Source: Yokenella regensburgei ATCC 49455
Lineage (GTDB): Bacteria > Pseudomonadota > Gammaproteobacteria > Enterobacterales > Enterobacteriaceae
Length of the DNA stretch: 62,169 bases
Assembly (NCBI RefSeq): GCF_000735455.1
Contig: NZ_JMPS01000039.1
Span: 1 to 62,169 of the forward strand
Direction: 5' to 3'
Below, one piece after another: positions 54,011 to 61,474 of this stretch. The notes below the pieces were generated by a model. That model saw nothing but the letters and a program-made list of their open reading frames with translations. It had not been told where the DNA came from and ran no database searches. A program made the position numbers and the translations under genes. Numbering within the stretch: the first letter of the stretch is position 1; each line of letters starts with the position of its first letter.

Positions 54011-54709
54011 ATGTATAAAATTGAGATAACCCTATTTATCAAAGAAAAGATGAACAGTCTTGATGGAATTCTTAAAAGATTACATCAACTCGTTCAGTTA
54101 TACACTGAAGAAAATGGCTCTACTGATTGGTTTTTAACAGGAAAAAACAAAGAGGATGCCATGACAAAACTTATTTTTCATGGCAGTGAAATTACCAGTA
54201 ATGCAATGCAGCTGTTAACAAAAAAACTACCTGACTTCCCACTTGCCGGAACACGGATTTGGAGTGGAAACGATGATTCCATTGAATTCGAAAACTACAT
54301 CCAAAGTGATATAGCGTGCTTTCAATACAGAATGGTTCATTACGCTACAAATGAAAAAAACGCCTTAAGCTTTACATCTCAAATCGCTTTAAAAATCATT
54401 GATAAAATTGAACCACATATATTTCAGCTGGAAACGAATGGATACAGTTTGCATGAATCTCAGGTATTCCCGGACCGTCTCCCTGTAGGCTGGATGTTCT
54501 ACATAGATAAAAGCTACGATGAAAAGGTACTGAATCTTCCTAAACAGATGCATTCCATCAATCGAGAGGGCCAACCTGTCGGTACATTGTTCGTAACCAA
54601 ACGAGATTTTTTCGATGGTTCAAACAAAGCAGATATCACGTTATCCAACGATCTTGAGATCGCACTGGTGGCGCATGACATTCTGCCAACGTACAAAAAA
54701 ATATTCTGA
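54011..54709 (+). CDS. Imm52-like immunity protein 4
   Basis: A 232-residue paralogue starting MYKIEITLFIKEKMNSLDGI. The N-terminal half is unique, with the shared motif as NKEDAMTKL; the last ~93 residues are conserved. The ATG at 54011 follows CACCTC and is preferred to a longer frame that overlaps the effector. Expected to neutralise effector 4. Confidence 0.77.
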   Translation: MYKIEITLFIKEKMNSLDGILKRLHQLVQLYTEENGSTDWFLTGKNKEDAMTKLIFHGSEITSNAMQLLTKKLPDFPLAGTRIWSGNDDSIEFENYIQSDIACFQYRMVHYATNEKNALSFTSQIALKIIDKIEPHIFQLETNGYSLHESQVFPDRLPVGWMFYIDKSYDEKVLNLPKQMHSINREGQPVGTLFVTKRDFFDGSNKADITLSNDLEIALVAHDILPTYKKIF

Positions 54710-55134
54710 TGGGTAATGGACATAAACAGCTTGTCATTGATACAGGCTGTTCGTGTAACAAGTGAAAAAGGAAGTCTGAATGTCAACCGGCTATTTTTTG
54801 AGAAAGTACGACAGGACAACCTGCGGCGGGGTAATGTACCCCAGCCAGGACAAGTTTAACATACTCGGTCTGCCTGTCGTGAGGGCAGGTGACTCCGTGA
54901 CATGCGGCAAGGATGGTAAGGTTTATCAGATAATGGGATCCGTTCCTAAAATGGCTTACAAAGGCATAGGTCTGGCTGGCTCCATCCACAGTAAGAGCAC
55001 CTGCCCCTGCATGGCGGAACTGCTTCCTTCCTGCGAAAAGGCAAAGTACAGCACCGATCACATAGTGTTGAGTCCTTCCGCCATGCGTGCTTCAGTATTT
55101 AATTTAGGTACGCCACAGCATGCGCAAGCCGCAC
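54473..55134 (+). repeat. Conserved block B, copy 2
   Basis: Direct repeat of 50198-50859 (immunity 3' end, micropeptide frame, PAAR 5' part). Confidence 0.85.
54709..54765 (+). CDS. Second copy of the 18-residue micropeptide frame
   Basis: MGNGHKQLVIDTGCSCNK, with the same TGATG overlap with the immunity stop and the same distance to the PAAR start as at 50434. One Ala-to-Thr change separates the two. Confidence 0.35.
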   Translation: MGNGHKQLVIDTGCSCNK

Positions 55135-55934
55135 ATAAACCCGTTAAGCGTCCAGATGAAAAATTACCTTCTACATGCGCCTGTGATCGAGATATCACTT
55201 TGTCTGAATTCAAAAAGATCGCAACAGGCTGCACAAATGAAACTGATTTACAAAATTATCTTGACTTGCTGAACCTCTGGATGCCCTGGAATGGAATTTC
55301 CACTTGTCGAGCTAAAACTCATTTTCTGGCTCAGGCATGTTGTGAAACCGGTAATTTCAGTACGATGATTGAGTCAGGAGGAAGCAAAAGATCTTATGCT
55401 CCTTATTTCGGAAGAGGAATAATGCAGTTAACAGGTAAAGCTAATTACCAATCATACGAGGTAGAAACCGGAAAAAACCTCACCGATGAGAAAAATAAGG
55501 GATATGAGTTAGTATCAACCTTGCCTTATGCATTTCTTTCTGGATTTTGGTATTACTGCACTAAAACAAAATGCCAGATTTATGCTGATGCAGATGATTT
55601 TAATAAAGTTGTTGCCGTCATTAATGGTGGCTTCAATGGCTATAATCAAAGATTATCCAGATTTAATGCAATAGCCAAGATATTGGAGTCTGAACATCTC
55701 TCTTTATTGGAGGAAGAGAATAAATTCTCTTTTGAGAAAAGTGAGATTTATAAAAATCCAATACAATCATTTTTATGGGGGAAGTGGCATGACCCCAAAG
55801 TAACCAAGTGCACAGGAACGGATAAAAATGAAGAAGAAGCTAAAAAAGGCTATGCCAGAGCTAAATATTTAAGAGATGAAAGAAACAAAAAAAGACAAAG
55901 AAAGAAGATGATTTCCCGGTTAAAGCCCCGGTAG
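54780..55934 (+). CDS. PAAR-GH19 cell-wall hydrolase effector
   Basis: A 384-residue specialised effector. Residues 1-95 are the PAAR domain shared with the gene at 50505. Residues about 140-310 form a glycoside hydrolase 19 (chitinase/endolysin) domain: LAQACCETGNFST with the candidate catalytic Glu189, a second Glu at 198, YFGRGIMQLTGKANYQSY and VINGGFNGYNQRL. The last 70 residues are lysine-rich. GH19 domains in T6SS effectors cleave peptidoglycan glycan strands. Periplasmic immunity would be needed; the convergent gene is a candidate. Confidence 0.88.
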   Translation: MSTGYFLRKYDRTTCGGVMYPSQDKFNILGLPVVRAGDSVTCGKDGKVYQIMGSVPKMAYKGIGLAGSIHSKSTCPCMAELLPSCEKAKYSTDHIVLSPSAMRASVFNLGTPQHAQAAHKPVKRPDEKLPSTCACDRDITLSEFKKIATGCTNETDLQNYLDLLNLWMPWNGISTCRAKTHFLAQACCETGNFSTMIESGGSKRSYAPYFGRGIMQLTGKANYQSYEVETGKNLTDEKNKGYELVSTLPYAFLSGFWYYCTKTKCQIYADADDFNKVVAVINGGFNGYNQRLSRFNAIAKILESEHLSLLEEENKFSFEKSEIYKNPIQSFLWGKWHDPKVTKCTGTDKNEEEAKKGYARAKYLRDERNKKRQRKKMISRLKPR

Positions 55935-55940
55935 GGGCTG

Positions 55941-56351
55941 TTAATTCAACAGAAGGCTTGATATGTTGTTATGATAGTCATCAGTACAAACATAATTTTC
56001 TGATTTCTTGCTACCATTTAAGTATGATACATTTAATTTATTTTGTGGGTTATCATCCGAATCATCATTCTGATTAAAATTACCTACTGATACATATTTA
56101 TCTGATGCATTAAACTCCAGATACTCATCATCATATTCTGAAATGGGTTTAAACTCATCTTTAATTTCTTCAGCTGTGTTCCGTGATTTTATTTTACTTT
56201 CATTTACACTGATAACGAAGTAATTATCATCAATATAGAGGCGTATTTTCTCTCCTGTTTTTGCCGTGCATGCGAAAAGTTCATTATCTTGCTTAGCCAT
56301 GGCAGATGTTGAAACCATCAAGAAACTCAAATAAAAAAATAAATATTTCAT
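55941..56351 (-). CDS. Periplasmic protein, candidate GH19 immunity
   Basis: A 136-residue protein with a signal peptide ending AMAK near residue 20, then an acidic domain with two cysteines (LFACTAKTG and NYVCTDDY) that may form a disulfide. GAGAGGATG precedes the ATG at 56349-56351. It is convergent with the PAAR-GH19 gene, with six bases between stops. Location in the periplasm, size and proximity fit an inhibitor of a peptidoglycan hydrolase, but the opposite orientation is atypical. No family recognised. Confidence 0.6.
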   Translation of the reverse strand: MKYLFFYLSFLMVSTSAMAKQDNELFACTAKTGEKIRLYIDDNYFVISVNESKIKSRNTAEEIKDEFKPISEYDDEYLEFNASDKYVSVGNFNQNDDSDDNPQNKLNVSYLNGSKKSENYVCTDDYHNNISSLLLN

Positions 56352-56555
56352 TACATCCTCTCTTTTCAAGTAAAATTATCAACAGTTTGAAAGTGAAACA
56401 AACAATGACTAATTATAATAACGGACACAGTCAATGCGTTCATGTTGTAGCATTCATAGTAAACTAACACACAATAGATAAAAAGTGATACATCGAAGAA
56501 AGATCTGTGTACAGGATGCATTACATGTTTATACTCAAAATGCTGAGAAATAATA

Positions 56556-56822
56556 TTGGAGTTCAGTTTGAAAGTATCCATTCCAAAACGCCCGACGGAA
56601 GAACTTACACATCTGTCATGGTGTATTCTGGTTGCTGTTGGTTTTGCCAGACAGGAAGGTAGAGCGGTTTCTACGCATATGTTCATCATGCAGTGGCTGC
56701 TGGCCGCTCAAAAACACAAGCAGTATCCCCGAACGTTAGCTTCGGACATTATCTGGCTGCAGGAGCAAGGTAAACAGTATGAACCTTCTACACATTCAAA
56801 ATGCAAAAACATCGGTATCTAA
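56556..56822 (+). CDS. Doubtful 88-codon open frame
   Basis: A TTG-started frame (MEFSLKVSIPKRPTEELTHL) ending inside a terminator stem. It has no clear ribosome-binding site and no recognisable domain. It may be a small gene or a remnant; the opposite-strand frame here is weaker still. Confidence 0.25.
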   Translation: MEFSLKVSIPKRPTEELTHLSWCILVAVGFARQEGRAVSTHMFIMQWLLAAQKHKQYPRTLASDIIWLQEQGKQYEPSTHSKCKNIGI

Positions 56823-56833
56823 CCGATGTTTTT
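56809..56833. terminator. Bidirectional terminator
   Basis: ACATCGGT (56809-56816) pairs with ACCGATGT (56822-56829), flanked by A-runs and T-runs. It most likely ends the minus-strand pair to its right. Confidence 0.8.
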
Positions 56834-56841
56834 CTTTTAAT

Positions 56842-57090
56842 TTACTTCTTCATTGGAGGAATCTTAGGGCCACTTACTGGCGCAAACGTCCCCTGCGATG
56901 TTGTCTGGGCTGATGTTTGGCAACCATATCCAGGAATCTGACTCCCCTGTTGTGGTCGTGCAACCATCTGTAGTCCATCAGAACGAACCTGCATACCGCC
57001 AGCCGCAATCTGTAACCCATCCTGAAGGCGGACCTGGAGACCATCAGTGGTCATTATGCTCCGATCTTTCGATGTCTGATACTTTGCCAT
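56842..57090 (-). CDS. 82-residue protein with DGLQ-type repeats
   Basis: A small protein starting MAKYQTSKDRSI, with GAGGTTCC before the ATG at 57088-57090. Four near-repeats of the type (D/G)G(L/M)Q(V/I/M) occur about every 8-11 residues between 14 and 45 (TDGLQVRL, QDGLQIAA, AGGMQVRS, SDGLQMVA), followed by a Gln/Pro/Ser-rich tail. The pattern suggests a short beta-solenoid. The start overlaps the upstream membrane-protein gene by 47 bases. Function unknown. Confidence 0.6.
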   Translation of the reverse strand: MAKYQTSKDRSIMTTDGLQVRLQDGLQIAAGGMQVRSDGLQMVARPQQGSQIPGYGCQTSAQTTSQGTFAPVSGPKIPPMKK

Positions 57091-57742
57091 TTGGAACCTC
57101 AATATAATTTTCGAAGATGACCATTTTACCATATTCTTTTGAAATATAGATAAATTCTGTTGTCCAGAGAATTTCACCTGTTTCCGAATTCAACACAGTA
57201 GCATTTAAAAGTCCCAGTTCCTGGGTTTTCTCATTTTCGTTATACAGTGAGATAACCCCATGAATGAGCATGTTATTTTCATGCAATAAGACATAGCACT
57301 GACCTGTTTTTTTGTGCATAATCTCAACAGAACGGATAAAAGCATTATCATCACCATATTTATTAGAAATGCCTTTACGTAATAATAGCTCGTGAAATGT
57401 ACGTTTAGTCGAAAGATATACAGCAGCTAATCCCAAAGGAATAGCACAAAGCCCTCCCAGTAAAATTTCAAGCGGGTTAATCGCTATCTTTTCCTCATTA
57501 GGAATCGACCAGATGGATAGTAATCTCCAATGAATGGATTTTGTATCGCCAATACCTGTTATCAATTGTAAAATGCTAACCATAGCTTGCATTGAAAGGT
57601 AAGTAGCAATACCAAAAACTACCGACATCAAAATATATCTAAATGAGTCCCAGGACTTATGTTGTGTATAAGTATCATAAATCAGTGCCATAATCACACC
57701 AGGGATCATTATTGTTACCAGAGATACTGTCAATGTATTCAT
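57044..57742 (-). CDS. Membrane protein, possibly DUF6338-like
   Basis: A 232-residue protein with about three N-terminal hydrophobic segments (ending near residue 110: LEILLGGLCAIPLGLAAVYL) and a C-terminal cytoplasmic beta-rich domain (VLLHENNMLIHGVISLYNEN, then TVLNSETGEILWTTEFIYIS). This order recalls DUF6338 proteins, which occur near phage-defence genes, but the assignment is tentative. ACAGGAAAGTGA precedes the ATG. It is co-oriented with and overlaps the DGLQ-repeat gene. Confidence 0.65.
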   Translation of the reverse strand: MNTLTVSLVTIMIPGVIMALIYDTYTQHKSWDSFRYILMSVVFGIATYLSMQAMVSILQLITGIGDTKSIHWRLLSIWSIPNEEKIAINPLEILLGGLCAIPLGLAAVYLSTKRTFHELLLRKGISNKYGDDNAFIRSVEIMHKKTGQCYVLLHENNMLIHGVISLYNENEKTQELGLLNATVLNSETGEILWTTEFIYISKEYGKMVIFENYIEVPNGKVSDIERSEHNDH

Positions 57743-58055
57743 TCACTTTCCTGTCAGTTCAACATTGAGAACAGCCTATTTAATATAACTGAATTACCAC
57801 GGGTTAAACAGCCACTTCAGAGTCATTTAGAATAGCTAAAAGATAGCTCTCCATGAGTAGAAAACGTTATCCCGAACAGTTTAAATTTGAAAAAGTCAAA
57901 TAGGTTGATCGTGGCTACTCGGATACTTGCCTGCTTCTTCGTCGCTTATGTTGACTCCTTTCACCATACTGTTTTGCTGTATTTGGTACAGAAATGATAT
58001 CACAGCGATATCAATTTTTGGGATGACGATAATTGTGCGTCAATGTTCAGCCATG
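57743..58055. other. Intergenic region with IS3 remnant
   Basis: About 310 bases. The only recognisable content is the IS3-family transposase remnant at 57853-57921. The rest is AT-rich with no gene seen. Confidence 0.6.
57853..57921 (+). mobile_element. IS3-family transposase (OrfA) remnant
   Basis: The frame MSRKRYPEQFKFEKVK, then a stop and VDRGYS, matches the start of IS3-group OrfA proteins (family form MSRKRYPEEFKIEAVKQVVDRGYS). A stop has replaced the KQV segment, and homology ends shortly after. It is a decayed insertion-sequence trace between the T6SS-array flank and the restriction genes. Confidence 0.8.
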
Positions 58056-59288
58056 TTAAATTGATGCCACTAATTCTATAAATTCTTTTACCGACATCAG
58101 TTCCTGATGAACATCATGGGGATAGGTTTCCCATAATGGAAAGGGAACTATGAGATTAAGGTGTTTATCTCTCATTTCAGTCAGTTGGGCTTTACTGATA
58201 CCTGGTTGTATAGTCACCAGATACTTCGTCTTAAGACGGTCGCCTTCAGCCAATACCTGACGCCAGCGATCTTTACATGTTGTTTTGGCACCAAGCAGAA
58301 TTAATTTTTCTGCATCATAATTTTTATCGTGGTATGCATCAAACGAAGGAAAAAGAAAATCTGGTTTTGACTTATTCTCAGTTGTCTTTTTCGATGAACC
58401 TTTCTCAAACTTAAGCCCATGTAAATTAAAAAGATGTCCAAGGTGGTTTTCAAATGAGAACCCCATGCGTGATTTTCTGCGATTGTGTACACTTAAAGAA
58501 AAATCGATGAAGGTATCGACATCACTGCCATCATCTCCAAATCCATGACGCAGACGGTTGCTGACGAGGTAGCGCTCATAGGTTCGAAAAATATGTTCTT
58601 CTTCGGTTAGCCATTCCATAAGCGCTTCGTCTGGATCCTTCCTGGGATTTGCAGGTTTACGTTTCCGCGCAAGTTCAGAGAATACATGAGATTTAGGGAG
58701 ACCTTCAGGGTAGTGCTCAAGAAGAAACGCCAACAGTTCCTTGTCGGTTTTTTGTTCAGACTCGAAGCTTATTCCCAGTTGTTCAAACAGGATTTGTACT
58801 GGCAGGAGCAGCTTTTTATCGCCAATGTTTGAGGGGGTGAATGTTTCGTCAAGCTGCTCCGACAACCCAAACAATTCGCGTAGTTGTGCTTCAATGATGG
58901 AGTCAGCCGGAGTGAAACACATCAGGAGTGAGCTGTTAGCCAGCTTGGTAATGAGGAGGAAGTCACCTTCGTTGATGGATTCAGTAACTGAATTCTCGCG
59001 GTAGTAAAGCCGATACTCGGGGGAGCGGGTCTTTGATTTACGGCGGACATCGTACCAGGTAACAAGATCATCAGCAATCAATGGTTCACCCGTTTCATCG
59101 GTGATATAAACCATTTTGCACATGAGCTCCCGCGTTTCATCTTTCCCAGGGAGTCCCAGTACATCGCCAAACCCCACTTTTACGAGCCCGCCAATTTCAT
59201 GCTGATGAGAGCGCGTGACTTCGGCATCGACAGCACTCAGGTACTTTCCGGCGGCAGCCTGAAAGATATCTCTTAGTTTCTGATTCAT
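58056..59288 (-). CDS. EcoRII-family type II restriction endonuclease
   Basis: A 410-residue type IIE endonuclease. The C-terminal catalytic domain matches EcoRII: RRKSRMGFSFENHLGHLFNL, KPDFLFPSFDAYHDKNY, ILLGAKTTCKDRWRQVLAEGDR and a final VPFPLWETYP; the Lys of GAKTTCK and the Asp of PDFLF belong to the PD-(D/E)xK site. The N-terminal effector-binding part is divergent from EcoRII. Expected target is CCWGG, cutting before the first C when two or more sites are bound. The ATG at 59286-59288 follows AAGGA. The Dcm-like methylase lies upstream on the same strand. Confidence 0.9.
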   Translation of the reverse strand: MNQKLRDIFQAAAGKYLSAVDAEVTRSHQHEIGGLVKVGFGDVLGLPGKDETRELMCKMVYITDETGEPLIADDLVTWYDVRRKSKTRSPEYRLYYRENSVTESINEGDFLLITKLANSSLLMCFTPADSIIEAQLRELFGLSEQLDETFTPSNIGDKKLLLPVQILFEQLGISFESEQKTDKELLAFLLEHYPEGLPKSHVFSELARKRKPANPRKDPDEALMEWLTEEEHIFRTYERYLVSNRLRHGFGDDGSDVDTFIDFSLSVHNRRKSRMGFSFENHLGHLFNLHGLKFEKGSSKKTTENKSKPDFLFPSFDAYHDKNYDAEKLILLGAKTTCKDRWRQVLAEGDRLKTKYLVTIQPGISKAQLTEMRDKHLNLIVPFPLWETYPHDVHQELMSVKEFIELVASI

Positions 59289-59351
59289 AAGGGACAATCC
59301 TTTATCGAAGAGATACCAATCTACAGGGTTAAGAGAAAAAAATAAAACATT

Positions 59352-59377
59352 AAGGGCTGGTGTGTTCGCCAGCCCTT
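59352..59377 (-). terminator. Terminator between the methylase and endonuclease genes
   Basis: A perfect 9-bp stem, AAGGGCTGG (59352-59360) with CCAGCCCTT (59369-59377), eight bases after the methylase stop. It suggests separate control of the two genes. Confidence 0.8.
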
Positions 59378-59384
59378 ATTCATA

Positions 59385-60821
59385 TCACCCTGCTTTTTGC
59401 ATCAACTCATCAGCGCTGCTAACCGCTTTCTGAATGTACGGCTTCAGTAGCTTTGCAACGGCCTCAAAGACGGGAACAACAACAGAATTACCAAACTGGC
59501 GGTAAGCCTGCGTATCAGAAACAGGAATACGGAATTTGCATTCACCAGGTTTTTCAAAACCCATGAGGCGCGCACATTCTCGCGGGGTCAGACGACGGGG
59601 ACGGTGTTCAAGATTTGTAGCATCGCCAAAATCTTTTTCGCCCTTCTCCTTATCCCATCCCCTGTCAATGAGGATCTCTGAGCCGTCTTTGTGATAACGT
59701 GCCGAAAGTGTTCTTGCCACAGCATGACTGTCATCGGGTGACACTAGCCCAAATCCAAAACCATTACCCTTAGCCTGATGTTTTTTCGCGTAATTGTAGA
59801 GATACTCCCAGAGATTGACGGTTAGTATGTATTTTTCGTCTACCTCATCATCGAGTAGCTCTCTAAATGCAGGACGAACTGGGGGATAGAATTTCTGAAT
59901 ATCCTGCAGTGAGAAATTTTCTGCCAGTTTGAGATCACGTCGAAAACCAACAAGAACGATACGTTCACGGTGTTGGGGCAAAAAGTGTTTACCATCGATG
60001 ATCTTAGGATCTGATGCTCCTGAGCTGTCAACATCAGCGACATCATATCCAAGTTCATCAAGGGTTTGTTGAATCACTTTAAATGTTTTCCCTTTATCGT
60101 GGCTCTTCAGGTTTTTAACGTTTTCGAGTACGAATATTGATGGTTTTTTCACCGCGATGATCCTGGCGACATCAAAGAAGAGTGTTCCCTGAGTTTCGCA
60201 CTCAAACCCATGTGCCCTGCCGAGTGAATTCTTTTTGCTGACTCCTGCCAGACTGAAAGGCTGGCAGGGGAATCCGGCTAACAGGACATCATGCTGTGGA
60301 ATATGTTTGTCAATGTTTGCGTAGGCTTCAGACTCCGGGATGTCAGGCTTATCACTTAAGGTGATTTCTCGGATGTCGGAGTTGAATGTATGCTCATGCG
60401 GGTCGCTATACCAGTTTGCTTTGTAGGTTCTGACCGCTTGCTCGTTCCATTCGCTGGTGAATACACACTGTCCGCCAATCGCTTCGAAACCACTACGAAT
60501 ACCGCCAATGCCTGCAAAAAGATCGATGAAGCGGAATTCATAATGAGGATGGTGGGCAGGCGGTTCAGGCAAGAGGTTATGAAGCATTTTCACTTCGACT
60601 TCAACAAGCTGTTTGGGGGCGGTTTTACCATTTATCCATCGATTAATGGATTCCCTTGTCCAGTCATTATTGCTGACAGAACGCAAGCATTCTGCGACAG
60701 TTTTTTGATCATAAATTTCGAGAACCTGCTTCAGAAGGGCAAGGTCTTCGGCCAGACGTAGCTGGGCTGCCTGTTGTGATTCTTCCATCAATTTTCTGAC
60801 GATAGGCTGCAATTCTTTCAT
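59385..60821 (-). CDS. dcm: DNA (cytosine-5) methyltransferase, Dcm/M.EcoRII type
   Basis: A 478-residue C5-cytosine methyltransferase. Motif I is [19 protein letters not shown], motif IV with the catalytic cysteine is [20 protein letters not shown], motif VI is FVLENVKNL, motif VIII is [11 protein letters not shown], motif X is [12 protein letters not shown]. It tracks E. coli Dcm and M.EcoRII over nearly the whole length, with a divergent N-terminus, so CCWGG is the expected target. It protects host DNA from the adjacent EcoRII-like enzyme. The ribosome-binding site is weak. In E. coli dcm is followed by vsr; no vsr is seen here. Confidence 0.93.
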   Translation of the reverse strand: MKELQPIVRKLMEESQQAAQLRLAEDLALLKQVLEIYDQKTVAECLRSVSNNDWTRESINRWINGKTAPKQLVEVEVKMLHNLLPEPPAHHPHYEFRFIDLFAGIGGIRSGFEAIGGQCVFTSEWNEQAVRTYKANWYSDPHEHTFNSDIREITLSDKPDIPESEAYANIDKHIPQHDVLLAGFPCQPFSLAGVSKKNSLGRAHGFECETQGTLFFDVARIIAVKKPSIFVLENVKNLKSHDKGKTFKVIQQTLDELGYDVADVDSSGASDPKIIDGKHFLPQHRERIVLVGFRRDLKLAENFSLQDIQKFYPPVRPAFRELLDDEVDEKYILTVNLWEYLYNYAKKHQAKGNGFGFGLVSPDDSHAVARTLSARYHKDGSEILIDRGWDKEKGEKDFGDATNLEHRPRRLTPRECARLMGFEKPGECKFRIPVSDTQAYRQFGNSVVVPVFEAVAKLLKPYIQKAVSSADELMQKAG

Positions 60822-61103
60822 GACATTTATCTTATGGGTTAAATTAGTGACAGATTAGCACAAAACAATTCCCTGTATATACATCCATAGTGCCATTAGC
60901 AAAGCTTTTCTGAGTAATCAGATGCGTAACTATGATGTGCGTGAGGAGAGCTTGTGTGATGGAGGGAAACATGTTTTATCCATGTATTCATTGTGTTATG
61001 GAATATTGAACAGAATGAAATAAACAAAGGACGCCTGGCCACGAAGGCCCTGTGTTCTGGTTTATGATGTTGTTTCTATTATTATATAACATCCACTACC
61101 AGC

Positions 61104-61463
61104 TTAATCTGGCAGAGAACCCGCCAGATTCTTTGCCGAAACACTGCTGGTAGGCGGTTCCGTTACTTCAGGTATCGGCGATATGGTTACTACCGGTGCA
61201 GGTTGATGCGATCCAGACTGAATATTCAGAAACGACGACAGTATGGTTCTCAATGTGTCCTGGCTCGTATTGTCAGCCAGCAGCGCCGCAAGTACCGACG
61301 GCAACCTGTTGTCAATCTCGCCCAGCGCTATACCGGCCAGTAAAGCCGTTCGTGACAGCTCACCGCGATCGCCCCGGTGGTGCGCCTCTATCCGGGCATC
61401 CGCAAAACGTTCACTGGCGTGTGTTTCCGGGCGCAGATAAATCAGTACTTTTCTTCGGTTCAT
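61104..61463 (-). CDS. stbB: StbB/ParR-type plasmid partition protein
   Basis: A 119-residue protein with a basic N-terminal ribbon-helix-helix-like region (RKVLIYLRPETHASERFADA, then RGELSRTALLAGIAL) and a Pro/Ser/Thr-rich tail. It follows the ParM/StbA gene by 11 bases on the same strand, the usual order. ParR-type proteins bind the parC centromere repeats and link plasmid copies to ParM filaments. Identification relies strongly on the ParM neighbour. Confidence 0.8.
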   Translation of the reverse strand: MNRRKVLIYLRPETHASERFADARIEAHHRGDRGELSRTALLAGIALGEIDNRLPSVLAALLADNTSQDTLRTILSSFLNIQSGSHQPAPVVTISPIPEVTEPPTSSVSAKNLAGSLPD

Positions 61464-61474
61464 TACTACCTCAG

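Noticed and set aside
47772-55934. Direct repeats considered as a CRISPR-like or IS-type repeat array
   Set aside because: The repeats are coding, ~660 bases long, and lie within effector, immunity and PAAR genes; no short regularly spaced repeats or terminal inverted repeats were seen.
56366-56689. 107-codon minus-strand frame beside the candidate GH19 immunity gene
   Set aside because: It lacks a ribosome-binding site and family features and overlaps the upstream region of the periplasmic protein gene.
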